NCBI GenBank assembly: GCA_963422465.1
Contig: OY730172.1
Span: 1,178,001 to 1,242,000, forward strand
DNA: 64,000 bases
From: Lichina pygmaea
Taxonomy: Eukaryota > Ascomycota > Lichinomycetes > Lichinales > Lichinaceae
Direction of reading: 5' to 3'
In this document: piece by piece, positions 38,868 through 49,167 of the stretch
Layout of the letters: each line of letters opens with the position of its first letter
How positions within the stretch are numbered: the first letter of the stretch is position 1
Translations under genes and position numbers: made by a program
The notes under the pieces: generated by a model
The model's database searches: none
Told to the model about the DNA's origin: nothing
Seen by the model: only the letters and a program-made list of their open reading frames with translations

Positions 38868-41800
38868 CGTGGATTACTCAACGGTTCTTGTCGGTCTCTG
38901 TTCGCGTGTCAAGAGAAGCCGCCGTCAGCCGTTCGTTCGCCAGCCGGACGACAAGAAGACTTTGACTCGAGGGCTCGTCGGAGTGGAAGGGACTCACATC
39001 ACATTCGCAACGGCCCGACGACGAGTCGGCTTCCTCACTTGCACTCGAGCCGAGAGCGGGAGCGAACGTCGAAAAGGAGTGAACGACGCGAAGCGTGCCC
39101 GAGGTCGAGATGCAAACGGGAAAGGGGGAGACAAAGAGCGTATACGTAGTCGTCGTAGGTTTGGGTATGTGCGTATCAGGAGAGCGAAAAAACAGGGAGA
39201 GCGCGATCTGAGCGGCAGAAGGGTCGGCGGAACGGCGAAACGGCAGGCAGGACGGCCGGACACGGGCCAACAACCACTTGGGAAATGGATGGCGCCGGCC
39301 AATGGGCCACTGCGGAAGTGATGGCCACCGGGAACCGACTTATCTGTCGACCTGGACCCTTCTGTGCTCGCTATCGGCGCAGACGGAGTGCGCGATGAAA
39401 AGTGTCCGGGTTCCGGGCCGCGCTGCTGGCTGGTGGGCGCTCGACGAAATCGCCGAAGGGGTCGTTGTTTCGCTGGCCGGGCCGTTGGCTCGAGACGGAA
39501 GCTTCCACCCAATTAGAACACCCAGTGCCGCTGCGCGCCGGCGGCTTCGCCCTTCGTCTCTGGCTCCCCTTTCTCTACGTACGAGGTATCGTCAGTCGTC
39601 GTCTCACCACCGGACGAGAGAGCCGCCGCCGTCCTTCTCTTACTCGTACTGGCAGCGCTTCTTGCCTGTTTTAGAACGCGTCACTGCATTCTTGACGGGC
39701 CTGGCTGGCCCACTGAAGATGTCGTCACGGGAGACAGAAAACGAGCGGCGTGGGAGTTCCTTTTGCTCCCTCTCTCGATCGAGGTTTTTCGGTGGAAAAG
39801 AGTAGAAGACAGGAATCAGGGTGTTGAGACGGGGCTGTTGGAAGAGCAGAGCGAGCGAGGAAGATTCATTTCATCGCTTCCCGGGTACGTAGCGTCGTCT
39901 CGTCCTCCGTAATTTACGATCACGTGATCTCGAACAAGCCTTGCTTAGCCGCGGGAGGTCCAAGTACGGGTTAGTCTTGTACGTACATACGTACTCTGCA
40001 AGTACTCCGTTCGTCACGTACGATGTACGGAGTACGAGGTAACTGCGAAGGCACGGAGAAGGTAACGCGTACGAGGGTAAGTGTACGATGCCCTTCCTAC
40101 CATCAAAGGTTTATTGTGGAGCCGCATTACCAAAACTCTTGAGTTCCCCCCCTTGATTGCGAGCACTCGTGTACGTAGTACATACGTACCCATCTTATTG
40201 ACCTTTTAAGTGTCGGAACTTGAGATACCTGCCTGATCCATCATACCCGGCGTACCTGCAAATTAGCTGAGCATTTGGACATGGTCGCCAGCTCTTCAGC
40301 TTAGTAATAGTACCACGCTAACATCATCGCGGCTAGAAGGCTGACGTAGTACGTTACGTACTGGAGGGGGATGCTTGCCAAAGTTCTGCTGCCGAATCTC
40401 GTAACGGACCTTGTACGTGTAATCGTCGGAAATGACGATACGCACCTACCGGGGTCCGAAAAGCTTGGGTCGAAATGCCGTTGCTTGGTCATTTGCCTCC
40501 CGGGATCGACATGTCGATCTTAGCCTTTTCCCAGCGGCAGGACCCGACTGCAGTAGCCTCCATCCGAGCTGCCAAGCAGAGCCACATTCAGAACGGACAC
40601 GTCGAACGTCTACTCGTACAGCGACAAGCCCGCGGGGCCCTTTCACGTCCCAAGAGGCAACATAGTCCTTGCCCCTCATTGCCCTGTTCTACTGTGCGAG
40701 GGGTACGGCGGTAAGCCACGCCAATCCTTCCTGCGCCATGCTCCGGGGGGGGGGTAGGACAACGGCGGATGGAACCTTCCTTCAGGGATCTGGAACCTAC
40801 ATCCTCCAACAGGAACGACATATCTATTTATAGATGCAGTGGGTATACTGCAGCGTTGACCAATTCTAGAAGCTGGACACGCAGGTACGAGGTTGGCGCG
40901 CAGAAATCTCGGAACGTTCTTTATCCGTCTCTCGCCGTCTTGTTTTTTCCATCGCAGCTTGACTACCGAAATGCACGACTAGTGCGTGCCAGTAAAGGTT
41001 CTTGAAGCATTTGCCTACAGTATTGGGAAAGCCAATGCCAAAGTCGCAAGAGAACACCTGACGGCCTCTCACTGTACGGAGTACGGGAGTACTCTTCTCG
41101 TAATACGTACTCCGTACTCCGTACAGTATGCCAAGATCTATGTACGAGTACCGTGCGGTGCTTACTAATCTCAGGTGTCAGTCGAATGTAGTGTGCCATC
41201 GTGGCCTCATATGGTCGTACTCGGAGTATTTGGTTGATCTTCGATGGTTATCAGCGAATCATTATTTTGGAATCAGTTCAAGTAACCAGTCAGAGCTGAG
41301 ATATAGCCGTACTTGTCCAGTGGTAGAGAGGCGGTGGTTTCCCTCTGCTGACTTTGTACCTCAACATCGTGATCGGTGAAGCCGCTGCACACAGCTTGAC
41401 GGGAATGAAATGTCGGTCTTCGTGCTCATCCCTCCTCTTCATACAGGGACAAGCTAGGACCGAAGATGCCAAGACTTGAGGGCATCTTCCTGACCAGTGT
41501 CGTCGATAGCGACATTTTTAGTCCCACAGTCCTACTGGGTCATGCCCGCCGATGAGCTGGCACGGCCGGGTGCCGCAGATTCCCCTCCCTACCAAGCAAG
41601 AAGGATCTTGATTCCGAGCATCCTTAACAATGTCTCGACCGTTACAACATTGCTGCTGAAGGTAATGCAGTCTACTCGACAAGCGTCAAGGAAGTAAACC
41701 ACTGTGCTACCAACCCAGACTGCTGCACAGAAACCACCGTCAGAGAACGCTCAATGTCGAAGGGAGAGGCTGGTGTTCGAGACGCCGCAAGCCAGGTGGC

Positions 41801-41898
41801 CTGGCCGTTGAACATCCAAGCGGCGCTTCTCCCAGATCAGTGTTGCTCTTCCTCGCTGCACTGCAATCTGAATATGATCGGACACCAACAACTTATGC
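38868..41898. other. FKS1 upstream region and intergenic DNA
   Basis: About 3 kb. The left part must hold the FKS1 promoter and leader. Dense GTACGTAC, TACTCCGTAC and related words occur at 39976-40036, 40331-40361 and 41074-41142, plus a 10-G tract at 40745-40754. Open frames on both strands lack any recognisable domain. Confidence 0.6.
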
Positions 41899-43509
41899 TC
41901 ATCGTCGTGGTCCATCCACTCCGCTTGTCAATGGGACATCGGACCTGCCCAAGACCGTCTCGTGGTTGAGTACATGCCTGATGCGACGGGCGACCATTCC
42001 CATCGTCACGCCCGGAGGCAACTTCTCCGGCGAACCCCAAGGCTCCCCTTTCCCGTGCCGGGCCAGATCATGGTTCCGGTCGGTACATTCGTATCTCCGG
42101 CGGCGGAGCAGAGTCAACAAGAAGGCCGAGTAGAGATATCTCTTTCGCGGTCTGTTCGCAGCCTTGAAGACAAGAGGTCGGTGCTCGAGTTCTGCCCAGG
42201 GGACCAGCGAATGGTGACGCCGCACGAGGATGGATCGGTCGAATACCGCAACCTTGAGGTCGCACGAGCTGGGCTTCTGCTCGTCGCACGGGACAATGGC
42301 AATCCTTGCCCTGACCATGGCCGCTTCAAGCTCTCTGTGGACGAGAAGCCCGTTTCTCGGGTCGAACAGATGCTCCTCTCCGTTGCTGTTCTCGCCGAAG
42401 AAATGTACACGGTTGAATTCCCCGATGGCGGGAGGGATAATGTGCACGGCTCTCATATCCGACTTGTCAAAGTACCGCTGGCTGATCGGACACCAGTGTC
42501 TTTCGCGATCCTCATGCTCTTCCCCGGCGACGCTCGGTGTTACCTCATCTTCGCCCGACAGGGTGTCAACGACACCTTCCTCCTCTAGCGTGCCATAGTA
42601 CTCCACGAGCCGGTCTCCGAAAGCTCTTTGTTGCTCTCCCGGGGTGTCATCACCACATCTATCAGCGACCAGACGCGGGCTCGCACCTGCTGGGTAAGTG
42701 GCGCATGTCTGAGCGAGGTTGTCACCCAACTGATGCATCAGAGAAGCAACCTCTGCAGGTTTCGCGAGGCGCTGATAGCGGTCAAGAATGCCCCTTCCAA
42801 CCGGTTCTGCGCCGTCTCGGAGTACTTTCAGCTCCCGCCGCATGTGCAGGATCTGATCCTTCAGAGCATCCGCGGCGATGTGGTACTCGAAGTCATCGAG
42901 GAGTTGTTCTATAAGGACTTGGTTCAATTTCTCAAGCTCTTGCTGACGGTTTTCCAAATGAAATTCCACCTTTTCGACCTAGGCGTCTCGCACCTTCCGA
43001 AAGTATTCTGCCTCGAACGCGACTCGATCGCCTCCTGTCTTGCGAGTCTTCGGGTTTTGGAGGATCCCCGGTTCGACCGACGAATTCGAGACGTTCCGCT
43101 TTCGCTTTCGCTTTTCGTTGTGGAACATCACAAGGCTTTCTTGGAGTGCTGGGACACGCCTACGAAGCTCGGCAGAGAGTGGATCTTGTACGTCCGTTGG
43201 ATTGTACGCCACCAGTGTAGGAGCCTCCCTGAAGCAGAGTGCTTGCTTCATGGCTTTGATCTTCGCCTTGCGGTCCTTTCGCACTTGCTCCGCGGCTTTT
43301 CCTGCATCAAGCAGTGTCGAAGTTGGGCGTTCAGGCGTCCTGGGGGGTTGGGCATTGCCGTTACGGGTCGAATGGTAGCCGAGTGTCGACCAAATTATGA
43401 ATGAGCGACGCTTGAGATCGGATTTAATGGTGTTGAACGAAAGCTGGGTGGGGACTGGGCGGCAGCTATATGCGACAGCTGAACTAGAACCAAGTGGGGC
43501 TGTATTCAA
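41899..43509 (-). CDS. HNH-nuclease-domain protein (interrupted by TAG or a 51-nt intron)
   Basis: The minus-strand frame has coiled-coil-like N-terminal sequence (LEKLNQVLIEQLL, HMRRELKVLRDG). A fungal HNH_2-type domain follows at about two thirds: CPISQRYFDKSDMRAVHIIP, then FDPRNGLLVHREL, with the paired His and Asn expected of the fold. Function of these fungal proteins is unknown. The frame is broken by TAG at 42981-42979 between RKVRDA and VEKVEF. This could be a nonsense mutation. Alternatively it lies in a 51-nt intron, 42993-42943 (GTGCGA...CGTCAG), which is phase 0 and a multiple of three. The start is unresolved: no ATG precedes residue 87 of the open frame (43251), and a GTAAGT donor at about 43516 plus a TATAAAG at about 43550 suggest a 5' leader intron. 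The interval includes this uncertain 5' part. Confidence 0.6.
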
Positions 43510-44193
43510 CTTACCGTCTGGAATCAGTCACATCAGACGGGAGCAGGATGCTTTATATCTCTAGAAAACCGGAGGGGGATTGTTCTCTTTTGACTGAAGG
43601 CTGACATGGAGTTTTATTTCCGGCCTCTAATTACTACTGTCCCCGCGCCGGGGGGGCTTGAGGGGGTTAGGGGAAGGGGGTGCTCCCTCGGCACCAGGCG
43701 AAATCTAGTAGTCACGTGAAAGCTCCCGCTGCACTCCGTACCGTAGTTCCTAACCTACTACGTACGTACCTTCGATACTCCCCATACAGCAATTGTCTGT
43801 TAAAAGGCCGGCTGCTTCAGCGGTGCCCCTAGCTTTCTACGAATAGAGCCGTGCGCTATTCCCCTGCGGAGGGCTGAAGGCCCGGAGCAGGGCTACAAAA
43901 CCACATGGAGTCCCACTCTGCACAGGGCTGCAGGCCCAAAGGAGGACCAGTAAACCACATAAACTCCCCGCAGTACGCAAGCACAGTAGCTACTCTTCTC
44001 CTGGTCAGGAGAGGGCTACTGCTCATGTTCTCTACTGATGTAGCAGTAGCTCTCTAGTGCTATACCGTAAATAACAATTTCTGCCTGGTCGTGTTATTTG
44101 TTCTATGCCTGCTGATGTCTGCTTATGTCATTGCCCTATGCTCACACCCTCTTGATATTTGGTACATATATTTCTATTCCTCTTTCCTCTTTC
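43510..44193. other. Intergenic region, HNH gene leader to tRNA-like gene
   Basis: About 680 nt. It has a minus-strand TATAAAG at about 43550 upstream of the HNH-domain frame, a GC-rich patch CCGCGCCGGGGGGG (about 43644-43657) and GTACGTAC words (43731-43770). Two diverged copies of a GGGCTGCAGGCCC/GGGCTGAAGGCCC block lie at about 43871 and 43925. No gene is supported. Confidence 0.5.
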
Positions 44194-44335
44194 GAACGAT
44201 TAGCTTAGTGGAAAGAGCACTTCTCGGTGGGCATTGTGTCAGACGGTTGATCCGTGGACACAGAGTCTGCCCAGCTAGGCGGTTGATCCGCTTACTGACA
44301 GATGAGGGGCGTGGGTTCGATTCCCACATCGTTCA
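44194..44335 (+). tRNA. tRNA-like Pol III gene with ~75-nt structured insert
   Basis: The ends pair over seven bases (GAACGAT at 44194-44200 with ATCGTTC at 44328-44334) plus a discriminator A. A box TAGCTTAGTGG (44201-44211) and B box GGTTCGATTCC (44314-44324) match the Pol III consensus. The D stem GCTT/GAGC and T stem GTGGG/CCCAC pair fully. A CTTCT/AGATG anticodon stem would have one mismatch. Between its halves lie about 75 nt (44225-44299) instead of a 7-nt loop. The insert folds: GGGCA/TGCCC, TGTGTC/GACACA, and two hairpins ACGG-TTGAT-CCGT and GCGG-TTGAT-CCGC. I cannot assign an anticodon, because the base after position 32 is not T. It may be an intron-bearing tRNA (the body pattern resembles tRNA-Thr), a tRNA pseudogene, or a tRNA-derived RNA. 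Confidence 0.6.
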
Positions 44336-44347
44336 TGCATTAAATTA

Positions 44348-44365
44348 TTTTTTACGCTTTTTTTT
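44348..44365 (+). terminator. Pol III T-run terminators
   Basis: Runs of six T (44348-44353) and eight T (44358-44365) begin 12 nt after the tRNA-like discriminator base, as expected for Pol III termination. Confidence 0.75.
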
Positions 44366-46154
44366 AGTTCTTCATGGCCATGTTACTGCTATCTCTTTGG
44401 GCTGCCGTCAACCGGGCGGCACCACCCACGCCATCCCCTCAGGAATGGCTTCATCCATACTCAGAGCCTGTGCCACCAAGCGACTGGGACATCGCCGCCC
44501 AAAGGATCGCTCGCGAGGCTCGAAATCTCAAGGGTTCAGGTCAGAGTAGTCGTGTGTACGATTGGCTGCTCGATTCCAGATTGGAGTCTTACGAGTTGGT
44601 AAGTGAAGCTTCAAAGCTGATGCTCAAGCTTACTTACGTACACGCAAGGGCAAACATGTGCTCACTAAGTTCAGGGGTTACTGGTGCTTTGGTGGGCTCT
44701 TAGAAACCCTATCACGGTACCTTCGAGACTTTGATAGCATGCCGGAAACCCTGAAAAGGCGACAGGATGAGCAGAAAACAACACCCGAGTCTTTGAGTCG
44801 GACTATGAGCAAGCAAGTCTAGCAAGAGCTTGATTCATTCTCGTACAAGTGCATCTTGAATGCTCTGCGCGAGACTGAGGTAGGTACCATCGTCAGCGAT
44901 CCCTCGTGGCCCAGACATGGTCGTTAAAGCAGCACTGGTCAAGGGTGATGTCCCACAAATAGTCAATCAATGTGAGAAGGTGTACATAGTCAGCTTTGGA
45001 GGTCAGCAGCAGGAGGAGGAGGAGATGAAGGGAGTCCTCCGTCACGATATGGGTCGCATCCAGAGGCAGCTAACTCGGAACTACAATGCGTGCCGGGCCC
45101 GGGTACGTAGGCCACAGCTTTTGGATCGCTCTTTCCCATGCCTCCCTCCCTTTGGCCACCACAACCTGACATCGTAGCATGTACCGTGATAGAACAAGCC
45201 CAAAAGATACTGCAAGTACCAAACAACAATCACGATGGATGGCAAGACGACCGAAGCCAAGACCAGGCTCAAGTTGTCAAGCGCCACCATTCGATGACAT
45301 CCTCCAACACACGGGCAGAAATTCCATGAAACACCTCTCTATCCCGGAACAGGCAGTGAGGGAAGAACAAGGCCGCTGTTCTCTGGGGTGGCACCCGGCC
45401 TCGACAACGTATCTTCCGCCCGTACTGCGAGTAAACAAGCCTTTCACGGCCCCCCTTTAGTGCCGTCTCTGATCCTTCCAGTTTGATGGAGCATTGTACG
45501 TATGTACTGCTGTATGGACGGAGAACCTGATGTAAATGCAACGTACGAGTACAGTAATAAAGCAGGGCTGCGTAATCTCTAGCCGTTGATTCAAACTACG
45601 CTATTGGCCCATCTCGGCCATGGCGGTGCAAACCCTATAGAAGTACGAGACGTACGACGGTACTTTCATACCACACTGAACCAGTCAGCACGTAACTTAC
45701 GTCTGTACTTACGTACCTCCGTACTCATGGTTATTTTTGACCGCAGGCCTCTCGTCAAGGGGTTTCCTCCCACACATGCCTGCTACACCCCTTTTTGATA
45801 CGCGGATCGAGCGGCAACGGGCGCCGCAGCCAATCAGAGCCTAGTGGGTATTGCTTACATAATACACATGGACGCGTACTCCTCCCTCAAATTTTCTGGA
45901 CTCCGTATCCGTCCATTTCTTTCTCCATCGTCACCAAACGCCCACTTACCACTCTTCCGCTCTACCTTTTTTCCTCATTCGCCACGCTCATTTGGCTACC
46001 TGCGGTATTAATCCATCTCTTTCCTCACTGCGTGCTTTCTAGCCCAGGTAGGCCCTCCGACCAGGAAGACTTGTACGGCTCCTTCGCTGACAAGCTGGCC
46101 GCTCAGTTTCCCCCTTTCACGAAACACGCTTCTCGATTGCGTGCGTACAGCGTA

Positions 46155-46194
<40 letters not shown>

Positions 46195-46266
46195 ACCATC
46201 GGTTGCATTGCCCTCGCTTAGATACCGACGACATTGCTGGTCTCGTCAGGAGTCTAGGATCTTGCA
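44366..46266. other. Intergenic region upstream of the GH72 gene
   Basis: About 1.9 kb. A plus-strand frame at 44374-44703 begins with a signal-like stretch and meets a GTAAGT donor at 44596, but it has no family match and is not called as a gene. GTACGT words lie at 45655-45734. The right end holds the GH72 promoter and leader, including a pyrimidine-rich stretch (about 45880-46030) and a (GTC)12 array (46155-46190). Confidence 0.5.
46155..46190. repeat. (GTC)12 trinucleotide repeat
   Basis: Twelve perfect GTC units end 76 nt upstream of the GH72 start codon, so they probably lie in its 5' leader or core promoter. Confidence 0.95.
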
Positions 46267-48158
46267 ATGAAGGGGGTAGCGCACGTGGCGGCCGCCGCGG
46301 CACTCTTCGCGTCGACGACCGTGGCTGAGTTGGATCCCATCATCATCAAGGTGCGTGGTCGAATTGATCGACCCGCCGCTGATATCGTGGCTGACTCGAA
46401 TCGTCACTACAGGGGACCAAATTTTTCTTCAAGAGCAATGGAACGCAATTGTAAGTCGTCGGGTCCGCGAGGGATGAGGACAACCAACGCTGACGTTCGT
46501 ATCTGCTCAGCTTCATGAGGGGTGTCGCATACCAACGTGAGCCTGATCCCCGACCTGATTACTGTGACGGCCTATTCTGATCGACCATGCAGAGGAGTTC
46601 GCCGGAAATGGCTCGTCGTCGACCTCGACCACCGATACGTATAAGGATCCGCTCGCCGACGTCGACGCTTGTCGACGAGATGTCCCCTTGTTGCAAGAGC
46701 TCAGGACCAACATCATCCGCACCTATGCCATCGACCCCAACGAGGACCACTCGGAGTGCATGCGTCTGCTAGATGATGCTGGAATCTACGTCATCAGCGA
46801 CCTGTCGGAGCCCAGCTTGTCCATCAACCGAGATGAGCCGACGTGGACCGAGGAGCTCTTAGCGCGCTACACCGCCGTCGTCGATGAGCTCGCTCAGTAT
46901 AGTAATGTGGTCGGCTTTTTTGCCGGCAACGAGGTCTCGAACTTGCTCAACAACACCCAAGCTTCCGCTTTCGTCAAGGCTGCCGTCCGTGATACCAAGG
47001 CCCACATTAAGCAACGCAACCACCGCGAGATGGGCGTTGGATACGCCACCAACGACGACGACGAGATCCGGCAGGACATGGCCGACTACTTCAGCTGCGA
47101 CAGCCGCGAGTCGAGCATCGACTTCTGGGGCTACAACGTCTACTCGTGGTGCGGTTCGTCCGACTATGAGGAGTCGAAATACAAGGACCGCACCGAGGAG
47201 TTTGCCGATTATCCCGTCCCAGTCTTCTTCGCCGAATACGGCTGCAACGATCCCGAGCCGCGGAAGTTTGAGGACGTCGAGGCTCTGTACGGAGACGAGA
47301 TGGCGAAGGTTTGGTCCGGTGGGATCATCTACATGTACTTTGAAGAAGCCAACCGATACGGTAGGTGTTTCCGATCCTTGTCGAAACCCCCCTCTCCCCT
47401 CTCCTCGCCCTCCCTCTTCTTCTGAAGCATAGCGGACTTGAAATGATAACCGTTCGCTAGGCCTTGTCGAGCTGGACGGTGACGAAGTGGAGAAGCACCC
47501 GGATTTCACCGCCCTCTCGAGCCAGATGGCTCAGGTCACCCCTACCGGCGTTCAGATGGACGATTACGACCCGACCAATACCCAAGCCCGGGACTGCCCG
47601 CCGACGGGTGACGGATGGAACGCCTCGGCGGTGCTGCCGCCGACGCCGAACCGTCAGACCTGCGACTGCATCGTCAGGAACCTGACCTGCATCGCCAAGG
47701 GTGGCGTCGACGAGGACGAAGTCGGTGAGCTCTTCGGCACCGTGTGCGGCCTCGACAGCTCCGCCTGCTCCGGCATCCGTACAGATGCCTCCAAGGGCGA
47801 GTACGGCGCCGTGTCTGGCTGCAACGCGACCGAGCAGCTCTCGTGGGTCTTCAACGCGTACTACTTCAACCAGGAACCGAGGAACCGTGACCAGGCGTGC
47901 GACTTTGACGGCAACGCCCGGACGCAGCAGCCCGCGGAGCCGTCCGGCGAGTGCGAAAAGCTGCTCGAGGAAGTCGGATCCGGCGGCACGGGTGTCGTGT
48001 CCTCGGCGCCCTCCCCAACCGGCGACGCCGCATCGGGTACGTCGGAGACGGGCTCGGCCGACGCCATGGTCATCCCGCGCTTCGACTTTGGTGTCCTTCA
48101 TTTTGGTGCCTATCTCTTCACGGCCGTGCTCACCGGCGCGGGCATGATCCTTCTGTAA
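46267..48158 (+). CDS. GPI-anchored 1,3-beta-glucanosyltransferase (GH72 plus CBM43)
   Basis: A Gas/Gel-family enzyme that cuts and re-joins 1,3-beta-glucan chains at the outer plasma membrane and wall. Five exons, 46267-46350, 46413-46450, 46511-46536, 46593-47360 and 47461-48158, are in phase and give 537 aa. The signal peptide is [20 protein letters not shown]. The mature GH72 domain reads [18 protein letters not shown] and [10 protein letters not shown]. The acid/base glutamate is in FAGNEVSN and the nucleophile in [12 protein letters not shown] cysteine-rich CBM43 (X8) module follows from about residue 365 ([28 protein letters not shown]). The tail has a Ser/Gly stretch and a hydrophobic end ([17 protein letters not shown]), a classic GPI-attachment signal. 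The tiny second and third exons (38 and 26 nt) are typical of fungal GEL genes. GEL paralogue number cannot be assigned. Confidence 0.96.
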
Positions 48159-49167
48159 TAAAGGGTAGCGGCCGGTTTAGGGACAGCGAAGGGGAACGAC
48201 CCGAGATTTTTGTTCGACAGCTTTCTTCCTCAATTGCATGCTTCCTTCCGTTTGGTGTTTTGCTACGTGCTCTTTGTGCTAGGGAGGGCAGACCTTGGTG
48301 AATTGCATTGCGACCATATGTATTCCTCACCTTTCTTCCAGCTCCCTTCCCTTCCTCGTCTCCTCAGGTCGTGCTCTCTCGTATCATTGTCGTCTGTCGC
48401 TATATCCAGCGGTCGATGGACCGGAATGCACAGATCATACAGCGTCGAACCGAGAACGACTTGGAATACGCCCGCCACATTCTCGCCAAACCAGGACAAC
48501 CCCTTGAATCCCCCTTGATGGAACTACTCATGGCACATAGTCATGAATATCTGCTGTGTCATCTTCAGGTACGGCCGTATCCAGCCACGGAAGAGCCTGT
48601 CCTGTTGGATCAGTGTCACGGATGAAGCCAGAATTACTCTGAACTTGATGCGTAGTGGTGGTATCCTTTGACTGTTAGATACTTGGTGGAGGCTCTACCT
48701 CGGAATTTCACTTTGTAAGGGTGGTTCAGGCATACGTCCTCACTCGTGAGTATTCTACAGTACTATTTTCGAAGTGGCTCTTGGCGGTGGGTCTATTTCG
48801 TGTGGACTCTAAGATACGTTCACGTACAGACTCCGCCCTTGGGCTTGCCTCAATCGGCCACGCAGAACGAGTGACGGTGATGGTCTTCGGTACGTATACG
48901 TAGTACTACCCTTGTACGACTACATACGTTACGTACCTATCACACAAGTGGCATGCGTAATGTATCACGTGTTGACGTCCGTGTAGCCCTTCGGTAAAAG
49001 GTACCGTGTGATGTATCGTCAAATCTTTCACTCAGTGGCCGTACCCCTCCACCCCCTCCTACATATCGCCGCGTACCAAGGGTTGTCGGAGCAACGAGTG
49101 GATATCAACACCGGCCAAATCGACCCCGAAGTCAGCGCCACGACAACCAACCAAGCATTCATCAGCC
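48159..49167. other. Intergenic region, GH72 gene to SprT gene
   Basis: About 1 kb with GTACGT words at 48890-48940. Frames are short and overlapping with no recognisable domain. It should hold the GH72 3' end and the SprT-family promoter. Confidence 0.6.

Noticed and set aside
42139-42981. Stop-codon reassignment suggested by TAG codons at expected Glu/Gln sites in two genes
   Set aside because: One case is a clearly truncated relic and the other can be an intron. Many intact genes here end in TAG or TGA normally, and no internal TAG occurs in FKS1, ACO1, GAA1 or RSC1/2.
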